Of a DNA stretch of 64,000 nucleotides, positions 49,779 through 61,639 are shown piece after piece. Position 1 is the first letter of the stretch. Each line of letters opens with the position of its first letter. The stretch is from the NCBI GenBank assembly GCA_037013495.1, contig CM072803.1, positions 20,047,501 through 20,111,500 of the forward strand. Direction: 5' to 3'. Below the pieces are notes generated by a model. The model ran no database searches and had not been told where the DNA came from. It worked only from the letters and a program-made list of their open reading frames with translations. A program made the translations under genes and the position numbers. The stretch comes from Hippophae tibetana (taxonomy: Eukaryota > Streptophyta > Magnoliopsida > Rosales > Elaeagnaceae).

Positions 49779-49940
49779 AGTTAAATATACTGAAAATATG
49801 TTTATTAATCTAGATTACAATGAATGATAATACAAGTATAAATACAGGAAAATAGGAATCTGCTTTTTAGGAGAAGTGCTTATATTAGTTGTATATTAGT
49901 TGTATACAACTAATATATTACTAATAATAATTTATTAACA
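49779..49940 (-). repeat. 3' LTR of the copia element
   Basis: 162 bases. Differs from the 5' LTR by about eight substitutions and by a 22-base extra stretch containing two attagttgtat units. Confidence 0.88.
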
Positions 49941-52900
49941 CTCCCCCTCAAGTTGGCGCATAGATATCGATCATGCCCAACTTGCTTAATGAACCATATA
50001 ATGCCTTGTTAGAAACTCCTTTGGTAAGCATATCTGCAAGTTGCTCTTCAGTGGGAACAAAAGAAAAACTAATCAGTTTGGCATCTAGCTTTTCTTTTAT
50101 AAAGTGACGATCAACCTCTACATGCTTAGTGCGATCATGTTGTACTGGATTTTGTGATATATCAATGGCTGCCCGATTGTCGCAATACAATTGCATAGTA
50201 TTTTTGAGTTCAAAACCCAAATCAGATAACAAAGTTCTTATCCATAGTAATTCATAAACCACATGAGCCATACCTCTATACTCGGCCTCAACACTAGATC
50301 GCGCCATTACTTTCTGTTTCTTACTTTTCCATGTAACTAAATTTCCACCCACAAAGGTGAAATAGCCCGATGTTGACTTTCTATCTGTAATACTTTCTGC
50401 CCAATCTGCATCTGTGAAGCTACAGACTTCACGATGATTGTTGTGTTTAGAGAACATTACTCCCCTTCCTGGAGCCGATTTCAAATACCTTAAAATTCTC
50501 AAAACAACATTCATATGGTTCTCACTTGGGTTATGCATGAACTGACTCACCACACTTACTGCATATGCAACATCTGGTCTAGTATGAGCCAAGTAAATCA
50601 AACGCCCAACCAATCTCTGATAGCAAGCTCGATCAGTTGGTATCTGACCTGGATACTCTGCTAAACAATGGTTTTGCTCAATAGGAGTGTCAATAGGTTT
50701 GCAATCCAACATACCTGTCTCTATTACCAGATCAATAATGTACTTCCTTTGACACAGATATATTCCTTCTCTTCCCCTAGCTACCTCAATTCCTAAGAAG
50801 TACTTTAGTTCACCTAAGTCCTTCATCTCGAATTCAGAGGCTAGCTGTCTTTGTAATTTATCCATCTCAACAGTATCATCACCAGTGATTACCATATCAT
50901 CAACATAAATTATTAGGGCTATTACCTTCCCTCGTTGATGTTTGAGAAATAGAGTGTGGTCTGAATTACTCTGTCTGTAACCAACCTTTTGCATGAACTG
51001 TGAGAATCTTCCAAACCAGGCTCGAGGGGATTACTTGAGACCATACAAAGACTTCCTCAGTTTGCATACAAAATTACCAGGAGAATCAACTACATACCCA
51101 GGTGGAAGACTCTTGTATACTTCCTCGGCTAATTCTCCATGAAGAAACGCATTCTTGACATCAAACTGTCGTAGTGGCCAGTTTAGATTAGCAGCAAGTG
51201 AGAGCAAAACCCGAATGGTGTTCATTTTGGCAACAGGAGCAAAGGTCTCATCGTAGTCTACACCATACGTTTGAGTAAACCCTTTTGCTACAAGACGAGC
51301 TTTATACCGATTTACAGATCCATCACCATTATGTTTTACAGTAAACACCCATCGACAACCAACTGCCTTTTTCCCTTGTGGTGGTGGCACCAGTTGCCAA
51401 GTATCATTCTTCTGTAACGCCTTCATCTCTTCAGCCATTTCCTTTCTCCATATTAGATCTCCCAACGCATCCTGCACTTTGTTAGGTAATGATACACCAT
51501 ATATTTGATTCACAAATGATTCATATGACTTAGATAATCTTTTAGTGGACATGTAATTGGCTACTGGGTATTTTGATTTTGCATGAATATTTGGTTCATA
51601 CCTTTTGGCTGGTTGACCCCGAGTAGACCTGTTGGGTAACACATATTGTCCAACATTAGACTCAATGTTATTAGTATCAGTGGGTATACATACCTCATAT
51701 GAGTGACCTTCGGTACCAGAGAGTTGTTGATCATGGGTAGGAGTAATGCCTGAGGGAACAGTTGTGTCTTCCACTTCATTTGCTGTAAGCGAATTTGGTG
51801 CTTGACTACTTGGAGCATCTGCTTCTGCAATGATTGGTGATTCTTCTAATGCCTCCCCCTCACCATGATACAGTTCTTCGAAATATGTATTCTCCCCCTG
51901 ACGAGCAATATCAGGTGAGGAAAAATAACTCGTGTCCTCAAAGAAGGTAACATCCATAGTGACATAGTACTTTCTGGTTGGTGGATGGAAGCACTTGTAC
52001 CCTTTTTGATAACTTCCATAACCAACAAACACACATTTAATTACCCGAGCATCTAATTTTGACCTTTGATTTTTAGGAACACAAAAACAACACAACCAAA
52101 TACACGGGTAGGAAGATTATGGAAGGATGATAAGGAGACGTAAGATGCGAGAATTTGGAATGAGATTTTTTCGTTAAGGACACTAGACGGGAGACGATTG
52201 ATGAGATGGGCGGAAGCTTGTACAGCATCACCCCAAAGGATTTTTGGCATATAAGCACTAAATAATAGTGCACGAGCCATATCAAGTAAATGACGATTTT
52301 TTCTTTCAGACACTCTATTTTGTTCCGGTGTTTGCGGACAAGTAGTTTGGTGAATAATCTCATGTGTTTTGAAAAAATCTTGAAAAACATGATTAACATA
52401 TTCCCCTCCATTGTCAGAGCGAAGGATCTGAATGATGCCATTGTATTGTGTTTGAATAAGGCTATGAAAATTTTGAAAAACTGAAAAAACTTCATCTTTT
52501 GTTCTAAGAAGAGAGATCCATGATAACCTTGTACAATCATCGATAAACGAAACAAAATATCTCATACCCGATATAGTGGGTTCTTTAGATGGTCCCCAAA
52601 CATCAGAATGAATTAATTCAAAAGGAATAGTACTTTTATTAGAAATACTAGGAAAATAAGTAATACGATGACTCTTGGCCAAAACACAAGTCTCACAATG
52701 TAAAACAGTCTCACTAACACCAATAAATAAAGTAGGCATGGTTTTTTATAAGACTAAAAGATGGATGCCCTAAGCGGCGATGCCACAACCAAACTTCACT
52801 TAGCTTATCGGAACTAGAAGTCAATGCAGTGCGTGCACGTGCTCCTGGTTTCTCCCCTCCGTAGTTCTGATCTAAACGGAACAACCTGCCCCTCAAATAC

Positions 52901-54299
52901 CATCGACCAATTATTTCCCTGGTAAGAAGGTCCTGAAAAATCACATACATAGGATAAAAGGTTACAGAACATTTAGACTCAATATTTAACTGTGGGACAG
53001 ATATTAAGTGATGAGATAAGTCAGGTACATATAAAATATTATGGAGCTGTAAAGATGGAGTGATATGAACTGACCCCTTTCCTAAGACAGGAAAGGCCTC
53101 ACCATTAGCATTTGTAACATAAGACACTGGTGGGAGAGATAACTCATTAAAATAAGATTTATCATAGGTCATATGATCAGATGCACCAGAATCAATAATC
53201 CAAGTATTAGACTCAACAGAGTAAGACACATTTAAGGTCATACCAATCTTACCACGACCAGTCATTGAAGCTGTAGGGATACCTCCACATTCCAGAGGAT
53301 GATTCTGTCCATAGTAGTCTGGTTCTTAGACAATTTGCATTGCAGCTGCTTTTGCTTTAGAATGATACCCATCTTGTCGTTTTGGTTTCAAGTGTGGATA
53401 CAGTTTCCAACAAATCTCACGAAGATGCCCATGTCCATTGCAATAAGAACAGTGAGAATGATGGCGATTGGGAAAGCCTGGTGGAGGTCCCTGCTGATGT
53501 AGTGGAACTGCATTTTGCTGTTGGAGACAAGGTGCCTTTGATTTGGCTTGAATGGCTAGACTTGATACCTCAACTTGTGCCTGATGAAGACTTTCCTGCT
53601 GAGATTCGTATTTACGAATGTATGTAAAGGCAGTAGTCAAGCTTGGAGGGTCTGACATTCGAAGCAATTCACCTTTAGCACTATTATGTTTGGTATCAAG
53701 GTCTCTTAAAAAGGCATGTACTCGTTCAAGCTCCTTCTCCTTCTGGTACCACAGAAGATCTTCTGGATTTTTAATTTTGCATGGGCGTTTTTGATCAATT
53801 TCAGCTTGGTAAAAAATAGAGATACTGGTTGCCCATTCTGCTGCATGCCAGCAACTTTGCACATGAGTTCATGAACTTGAATAAAGTCAGACTCATTTGT
53901 ATAAAGATCGCTTAAGGTATTCCATATGGACTCAGCAGTTTCACATTCTTCCACCATTTGTAATATATCATCAGTGATGGCTCTAAATAGAATTGACATT
54001 ACAAAGCCATCATCATCTTCCCACCTAGTATAAGCTTCTATATCATCTTAACTAGGAGCCCTAATTGATCCAAATACATGCCCCATCTTATGCATCCCAC
54101 GAAGATAAACAGACATAAAATTTTTCCATGTTCGAAAATTTGTACCATTAAGTTTAGTACCCCCGAAAGAACCAATTTCTGAACTCTTAACAAAAACTTC
54201 AAAATTTGAAACCTTATGAATTCTGGAAACTTGATGTTATCTTAAATCTTCCATTGAAATAATAATAAAAAATATATTATGCATCGGAATAAAAAAATT

Positions 54300-55030
54300 G
54301 GGTTTTTTTTTGTCGGGGTGGGCTGAAAATGGGCTTGAGCTGACGGGTTGATGGGCTTCGGTTGATGGGCTGATGGGCTTAGGTTGATGGGATGTTGGGC
54401 TAAACTTAAAACTGTTGTGCTGTTTGATGGGCTTGGGCTGATGGGCTTGGGTTGATGGGCTTGGGTTGATGGGCTGATGGGCTTGGGTTGATGGGAAGTT
54501 GGGCTAAACTTAAAACTGTTGTGCTGTTGGGCATGGACTAAGACAGATTGGGCCGAGTTGGGCTGACGGGACAAGTTGGGACTGATAGGTAAGTCAAACA
54601 GATTAAAATAAACTAAAGGCTGAAAAATTTTAGGGATAGAAGCTGAATTTTTTTTTACAGAACTGCGGACACACAAAAAGGGGAACTGTGGACTCACAAA
54701 AAAGGGAACTGTGGACTCACAAAGTCGTGCAAGAGCTGTTCGGAAGCTAGACGGCATAATGCAGGAGCTGATGCGCGAGTTGGATGGCGCAGGGCTAGAG
54801 CTGTTATGCGAGGTGGACGACGCAGGATTGGAGATGCTACGCGAGCTGGACGGTGCAGGGCTGGAGCTGCTGCGCGAGCTGGACGGCGCAGGGCTGGACA
54901 GCGCAGTGAATGGCGCGGGGCAGGAGCTGTTGCGCAAGGTTGGACAGCGCAGTGAACGGCGCGAGAAGATTAATGGCACTAATACTGACGACGGCGCTCC
55001 TGTATTGGCAGCGCTGCTCAGATTAAGGCA
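54300..55030. repeat. Two minisatellites in the copia leader
   Basis: Left part (about 54,340-54,530): repeated GATGGGCTTGGGTT-type units, including two copies of a roughly 58-base block (54,367-54,424 and 54,471-54,528). Right part (about 54,740-54,960): GC-rich units of about 30 bases (gagctggacggcgcagggct type), repeated at least six times. The right part is much richer in G and C than anything nearby. Open frames on both strands, such as one rich in ELDGAGLELL, follow from the 30-base period and are not taken as genes. Confidence 0.8.
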
Positions 55031-55132
55031 ATGACTCTGACGGCGGCGTTCGTGTATAAGTGGCGCTGCTCAAAAACTCAAAAATCGGTAAAAAAAAAAA
55101 CATTTTTCCTTTTTTTTAATGCTCTGATACCA

Positions 55133-55272
55133 AGTTAAATATAATGAAAATATGTTTATTAATCTAGATTACAATGAATGATAATACAAGTATAAATACA
55201 GGAAAATAAGAATCTACTTTTTAAGAAAAATGCTTATACAACTAATATAACACTAATAATAATTTATTAACA
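55133..55272 (-). repeat. 5' LTR of the copia element
   Basis: 140 bases, bordered on the inside by the primer-binding site and on the outside by TTAAC. Starts TGTTAATAAATTATTATTAG on the minus strand. Confidence 0.88.
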
Positions 55273-57720
55273 TTAACTAACTTGCAATACTTCAAACATT
55301 ACTTTGTTTTTAATTTATGCACCTTCAAAATAAATAGTCGGTGGGCGGGGTAGTTGTTGGGAGGCATTGAAGACCAACAATGGTGTGCATATGAAAAACT
55401 GGTTGATGAAAAAAACACTTTGATTTTGGAAATTAAAACTTTAAAAGATATAATCTAAATATGGATATCTGTATCAAAACTGAGATGAAGAATGCTGTTC
55501 TTAAATCAGTGGTGCCTAGGTTTAGAAAATATTTGAACTTAAGCTTCTTATAATTTTATATAATTTTTTTATCAATTTACTTATAAAAATATATTTTATT
55601 TTGAGCATTTAATAACCATCTATTAAATATCATTTTAAATTTATTTTATTTTTCACCTAAATTTTATATATTTGAAACCAATATAATTAAATATACATTA
55701 TTCACAATTCATATGTATTTACAATAAAAAAAACACAACTATATTCACACTTAATCAAAGTTACCTACATATTATTAATACATAAGTCTTTAATGCATAT
55801 ATTTATAGTATATATATATGCGTCTATAATCATATAAAAATATATTGATAAAATGGTTTTTAACAAACATTTTAAAAATTAATTTTAATTTTTTATTTAA
55901 AAAATCAATATATAATCATTCGATTAATATTTTAGATCAAATTTTCTGTATCAAATAATATTAAACATGCTCATTAAAAATTAATTTTAATCTAATTAAA
56001 ACCATTTAAAATAATAAAACTTAAAACATATAATTAAATATTTTACATTATCATGAATTTATAATTTATTAGTTTAGTTGTTTATTATAAATAGTTCTAT
56101 ATAAGTTAGTTTTTGGTCAATTATATTTTAAAATTATAAAATTACTATATAAAAACATAAATGATTTAATTTAATTTTTTTTCAAATTATATCAAACTAA
56201 ATTAGATTCATCAATACAATCTAATTTTCTAATTCATTGTTATTATGAAGTTTTTCCATCGAGTACTACCTAGTACCTACAAGAGTGATACCTATCTATT
56301 TCAAGTTTTCCTTTAATTTAAAAAATTCGAATCATTATGACCGTAAAATATAGGTGGACTTGTAAAGCCCAGGCCATACCGAGAATTTCAAACTTGAACA
56401 GATCCGGCCTGCCAAATTTACAAATGGATACAAAATCAATTTTCTTTTCCCTCAAACCAATTGTTTTAAGATTTACATTTTTATCTTTTCCCTCAAACCA
56501 ATATTATTCTTCCTTCTAGGTTCATATTTTTTTCTTTTATCATTCTAATAGGTTCATATTTTTTTTCGTTTTTTGCATTTAATAATGAGCCAATATTTCT
56601 TACTCTTTTGCTTATTCTATTCAATTAGAATTATCTCTTAATTATTAGAATAAGCCTCAAAATTATATATAGATAGCTTATTATAGCAACATTTTTTTTC
56701 TTTTAATAATTATGTTTGTAAATAAATTATTTCCTATAAATATTTTATATTTAATTTTTAGATTATTCAATTTCGCCTTTTAATTCCTATATTATCCCGA
56801 ATAATTTACTAATAATAATACTAATTTTACTTCTACATCTATTAATATTTATATACTTCTTATTTATCTAGTTTTTAAATATATTTATAACTACCTATCT
56901 TTTAGTAATCTTAATACTCATTTCTTTCATACTTTAATAACAAAATAATATTTTTCTAAAAAATAATTTTATTAACAAAAAATAATTCATATTTTAAAAT
57001 TTAATTTTTACTTAAATTTCTCATTTGTTATTACTATTTCTTTTTCTCGTGTAAAAACATTCTAAAATATCTTCTATTTTTAAACCTTAACGATATTTCT
57101 AAAAAAATTAAACATTAGGAATATTTTTGAACTTTTTCACGCTATAAAGAGTTTGATTTTTATTTTTAAGATAAATAAATAAATATATTTTAAGTGACAA
57201 GAAAAACGCATCTATTTTCTGATTTATTGAGTAAGATTAAAACTAAAATCATTTGAACAGTTAAATTATTTATCCACAACAAATAGGTACGTTTACAAAA
57301 TTGCATTTTAACAAAATAAAACACAATTGGAATATAATTTAAAAAAACTTATTTAAAGAAATAAACTTTGAATACAATTTTCAAAAACTTATTTTTTAAT
57401 TTATAAAATATGTAAGTCATGACTTAATTTTAAAATTAAAAATTCAATTAATGATGGAATTGTACTAATTCTAAAAAAATTAATTAAATTTTTGTAGTTC
57501 CCCAACGTCCGAAAACAACATTAGATTGCAGTACTGGATAGCGAGAGGAACGTTGTTATGGCTTCACAAATTAAAGAACACAAACTATATTGATTAAGTT
57601 TATGCAAATGCAATAAATCGATTAAGCGAAGCCCTCTAATTAAAACTTCATTCATATAAAAACTCAAATGAATTGAGAATAAAAAACAAATAAAAACTGA
57701 TAAACAAGAGGAAAAAAACG
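55273..57720. other. AT-rich spacer
   Basis: No gene recognised. A slightly GC-richer stretch at 55,335-55,540 contains a possible coiled-coil-like coding remnant (LVDEKNTLILEIKTLKD at about 55,400-55,450), without further support. Another at 56,350-56,440 has no match I recognise. Confidence 0.4.
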
Positions 57721-57736
57721 TGTACAGAGAGAGAGA

Positions 57737-57815
57737 GACTCAGTCCCTTAGATGTTCATAATGATTGCGATCATGTCCGCAAAATCATTACAGGTCTGTT
57801 GGGCTCATCACCGTC
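57737..57815 (-). ncRNA. Box C/D snoRNA, U25/snR56-like double guide
   Basis: On the minus strand, box C is GTGATGA (57,811-57,805) and box D is CTGA (57,743-57,740), 72 bases end to end, with a weak GAC/GTC terminal stem. Upstream of box D is GAACATCTAAGGG, a 13-base perfect complement to CCCTTAGATGTTC of plant 18S rRNA. Upstream of a degenerate D' box (ATGA) is ACAGACCTGT, a 10-base complement to ACAGGTCTGT of 18S, the same guide as human U25 (SNORD25) and placed to direct methylation of the G equivalent to human G1490. The two target sites are four bases apart in 18S. A likely C' box (TGATCGC) lies between. Box C/D RNAs act with fibrillarin in the nucleolus. The second guide would point to a U in CCCU; whether that is a known site I cannot say. 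Confidence 0.82.
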
Positions 57816-57942
57816 GTCAATAAAAATCTTCACATTTCAAAACGATTTGAAGTAGAGAACGAAACTAAGGATCTATAAATTGAAATTCTTTTTCTGCAAA
57901 GAGGAAAAATATTAAGAAAAGATTCGCAAAGGAAAGTAAAAG

Positions 57943-58135
57943 AAACCCTAATTGAACTTATTGAACATAAGCCACTCGTAGGGTTTGGAAGCCGCGATAG
58001 GATAATCAATTTGCGATTATTTATAAGAGAAAGGGAAAACGAATTCAACGGTTTGAATTTAATGCCAATCGATCTACGGTTGATATGTCTCATTCTCTAT
58101 GTACAGAGACGACTGTTCAAGCCCGTTATGGCCCG
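57943..58135 (-). promoter_or_regulatory. snoRNA gene promoter: TATA box and telo-boxes
   Basis: TATAAATA lies at 58,025-58,018 (-). Telo-boxes lie at 57,986-57,979 (AAACCCTA, -) and 57,943-57,951 (AAACCCTAA, +). Site II-like CGGGCT and CGGGCC occur near 58,120-58,135. This combination is known for plant snoRNA genes. A start near 57,990 would give a precursor with about 175 bases before box C. Confidence 0.65.
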
Positions 58136-58139
58136 GTAT

Positions 58140-58972
58140 GACACATTTAAATGTAGGGCTTTACCATTTCCGCCCGTTTATATCCTATTTCAAAGTTCTC
58201 AGTTTGGTTCGCTAACCTTTTTATTGAAAATTAAAATACTAAATTATGTAAGCCATTACGACATTAATAACTAATATGTGTTATCTTTAAATTCTTTTCA
58301 AGAGCGCAATCATTGATGACGTAAAAACATACTTAGAAATTGTGTATGAACAGTTTTATTTATTTATATTATTAATAAAATATTGAATTTTAATGAAAAT
58401 GTTAGTTTTTATTTGAGTTTTGTTTTAGTTTTGTATCAAATAGCAAATTTCTATACTATTCTCTACTAAATTCTTAATATGAAACATTTTAAATAATTAA
58501 TTTTACGTAAAATATTAATATTAACTCGTTAATAAAATATTTAAACATAAATCGTTTAATTTTTTTTTTAATTTTACACAAATTCAACCTAATCTCATTT
58601 TATGTCAAAATCTGGAAATTAACGTGATGATTTTTTTTTATCCAATATTTTTTTATGTTAGAATAATTAAAATTATAATATTTGTGATATAAAATAAAAT
58701 AAACCAACTTACTAACTCAGCTTAAAATAAAATTAGTAAATAGAGACTATATTTTTTAATCTTTTACTATAAATATTAATTCTTTAATTATAAACTTTAA
58801 ATTTTGTGATATGAATATGAAAAATAGAGAAATTAATTATAAGTATTAACATCATTAACAATTTAAGAATATTAGTGAAAATACATAAAATATTGAATAT
58901 TTATGATAAAATTATAAATGTTAAAGATATATATGACAAAAGATGAAAGTGCATAAGCTTTTGTGATAGTTT
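58140..58972. other. AT-rich spacer
   Basis: No gene or element recognised. Confidence 0.45.
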
Positions 58973-59690
58973 TGTTAGGAAATTTGGATAAAATGGTATA
59001 ATCACAAATTTCTCCTCCCAAGATCTTTCTTAACAGAATATCAAATAACAGAGAAATAGATAATACACAACACAAGAATTATAGTGGAAACTCCAAATTA
59101 GAGAAAAACCAATTTCGTTGTCAAAAGACAACCAGAGAAAAATTCACTATGTGGAAAATTATTACAACCACACTCTCAGTAATTTTCTCACACACCCAAA
59201 AGAAAAGAGCAACTACAAGCCCAAGAGAATTTTCCCACAAAATTCTCTCACTCAAGAACTTCTCATACAAGTTTTTTTCTATTTTTGGGATAATTAACAA
59301 TGAAAAAATGAAGCCATATTTATAGCCTTCAAGTTCTTCTTTCATATGCCAAACATTTCTTCATTCAACAAAATTAGGCTACCTAATTTTCCTATTCTTT
59401 ATTCAAACAAGGTTAGACACCTCCATCTTTGACAATATGGTAAGACACCTTCCATGAATTTTCTTCTAAATTAGGCACCTCCTATTTTGACTAACAAACC
59501 TAATATTATTTTTAATCAATCATAACAATCTCCACATTGATTAAAAATAAACATGGTTACCACTACAACACTGTCTATTCCAACAGTCATAATTCTCTAC
59601 ACCGAGAATTATCATACTCCACCATAAAGAGTACACCCACTTAGAATTAATCAACATTGCTTATAATTGCATGCAATTTTACTTCTTAAG
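58973..59690 (-). mobile_element. Copia-type LTR with short internal stub
   Basis: LTR at 59,527-58,973 (555 bases, minus), starting TGTTATGATTG and ending CCTAACA, with a TATA motif (CTATAAATATGG). On its internal side is the polypurine tract AATGTGGAGAT, so this is a 3' LTR. About 160 bases of internal sequence remain (59,528 to about 59,690), without recognisable coding text. The rest of the element is missing. Confidence 0.75.
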
Positions 59691-59699
59691 AAATATCCA

Positions 59700-61400
59700 A
59701 AAAAAATGTTATTTGTTCTAACAATAAATCTTGAATTAATAATATCTATTGTAAACATCTTTATAGCTACTTAATAGCTAAACATTATTTTTCATTATAA
59801 TGATAGTTTAATTATGGTCCTTAGAATTATACTGATGTGCATCTACAAGGATATTAGTCTTTGCCAACTACTTTTGCTTTTAAAAATATTCCGCAATATT
59901 TATGTACAATGTTTGTTTCTATTATCATTTTATCATCTAGACCTTAATAGTATAAAATTTGCTAGTTTTTTACTTTTGATTTTACCTTGTTCATGTATAA
60001 TGTATCATGTTCTTTTCATTTCCAAATATAATATTTTTAAAGTTTAGTTTGTAATGTTTTTTGCATTTCTATTAATTTTTTTGTATGTTTCTACATAAGT
60101 CAAATATCCTAATATCTTTGTGACTAATTTTTATCTTTGATTTCAATAAGAAATCCTTGTATACTGTATGATATATAAGGTTGAAGATGATATTTTTTTT
60201 ATCTTATATTTTTAATTCTAAATACTTAATTTTTTCTTGAGCTATTTAACCTTTCTTTTAAACAAAACAAGTCTTTCTTTCATACATTCTTGTAAGTTAT
60301 TAATAATATTTAAGTGATATTTATTTAAGTCATTACTAAATATTAAAATTTTATTAATGTATACACAATAATGTCATATAGCTTTTTAAAGATATTATAC
60401 ATATGCCTTAGAAAAATACCTAGTGCTTATTTTAATCCAAATAATATAACTATCCATTGAACTTGTCTTTGTGGTTAACTAAATTATGTTTATTTCTGTG
60501 ATATTTTTTATTTTCTAAAATTCACTTTTACAACCAAAACTTAAGAAATATTTATTTCCTTTTATTAATAATAATAATTCATCTTTATTTGAACTAAATA
60601 TTCATAATCAATGGTTTCTTTATTCAAGACTTTAAAGTTTTATCATTCTTTTTTACCTCTTCTTTTCTCACTTCTTTTACAACTAAAAATGTTGCTTAAG
60701 TGAGGTGAATTATTGGATATTATGACTTTTATAGGGTATAAATCATTAGTTTTACTCTTATGATCATTAGGATGTTTAAGTTTTATGATGGCTAATATTT
60801 TAGACTTATTTATTTTTGAGTCTAAACGGTTTTCTAAGCTTATCATTTTTAATAATTTCATGATACTTTTTAAGGTTTTATCTTCTTAGATTTCATTAAA
60901 AAAAAGTTTTGTTTCTCTTATATGTCAAAAAAATATTTTTTAAATAAGATTTTTCTTGATGCTTTATGTCTATCTCATCACGTTTTGGTTTTTTATGTTG
61001 TTGTATAAAAGTTAGGTTTGATATAGTTAAAAAAATTCTTACTTTTGACTCATAAATGGTTTCACAATCTTGTATTATTAGACTTAATTTTTTTTCTAAA
61101 TATTGTATAAATGGTTGATATAAGTTTATAAAGTTATTTCCTACTTATAAATCAACTATTATTTCTTGTTGATATATGGTAGTAATATGAATTATTTTTT
61201 TGCGACTTATCATTATATCTGCATCGTTCAAGATTTTATTAACATCTATTATATTATTATTAACAATTCTTACAATTTAATTTTTTGGTGCTTGTTTTCA
61301 AATTTCTTCTAAAAATATATATTTACTCGCTACATACGTACTAATTCTTGTATTTATATATGCATATAAATGATAACTTATATAACCTTTAAATTTTAGG
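59700..61400 (-). mobile_element. Endogenous caulimovirid (pararetrovirus) fossil
   Basis: Minus-strand text at about 61,380-61,000 resembles the aspartic protease region of Caulimoviridae (including IYQQEIIVDL, then NLYQPFIQYLEKKL). Text at about 60,490-60,250 resembles the reverse transcriptase core around a QW-I-FGLK stretch and a following IFLRHMYNIFKKLYD stretch. The order and spacing fit a caulimovirid polyprotein. It is heavily broken (well over ten breaks) and old. Genus cannot be assigned by eye; a florendovirus- or petuvirus-like origin is possible. Confidence 0.65.
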
Positions 61401-61639
61401 TTAATTAAGTTTTATGTCTATGATGAATGCTTGAAAAGTACTAATATTTTTGTGATTTTATTGAGCTTAAATGTAATAAATATGTTTGACTACAGCATGT
61501 TTATGTGATAATTCTAAGCAAATCTATATGTTTGAAATCATAAATATTTTCTGTTGCATTTCAAGTGTTAACTTCAATTGTACAAATTAATCAACTCATG
61601 AATAACAATACTTGAAACACTCAATTTTCACCTTAGGAG

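Larger units (their letters stand above)
49779..55272 (-). mobile_element. Ty1/copia retrotransposon with both LTRs, moderately broken
   Basis: A full-length minus-strand element. The 5' LTR is at 55,133-55,272, followed by a perfect primer-binding site TGGTATCAGAGC (55,132-55,121). The 3' LTR is at 49,779-49,940, preceded by a polypurine tract (CTTGAGGGGGAG). Flanking 5-mers gtaac and ttaac suggest a target duplication with one difference. Inside, in order: a repeat-rich leader (about 54,240-55,120), gag (about 54,200-53,330, with an HCSYCNGHGHLREIC zinc knuckle), protease (DSGASDHM near 53,195), gag-pre-integrase and integrase (about 52,880-52,080), reverse transcriptase (51,480-50,880, with YVDDMVITGDD) and RNase H (to 49,948). 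The coding region is broken in about five or six places. LTR differences are about 8 in 140 aligned bases plus one gap, suggesting an age near 2 million years at commonly used plant rates. Confidence 0.93.

Noticed and set aside
54242-54979. 245-codon Ser/Pro-rich frame on the minus strand
   Set aside because: It spans both leader minisatellites; its low-complexity text follows from the repeats.
54711-55034. 107-codon leucine-rich frame on the plus strand
   Set aside because: It follows the period of the GC-rich minisatellite in the copia leader and has no domain or promoter.
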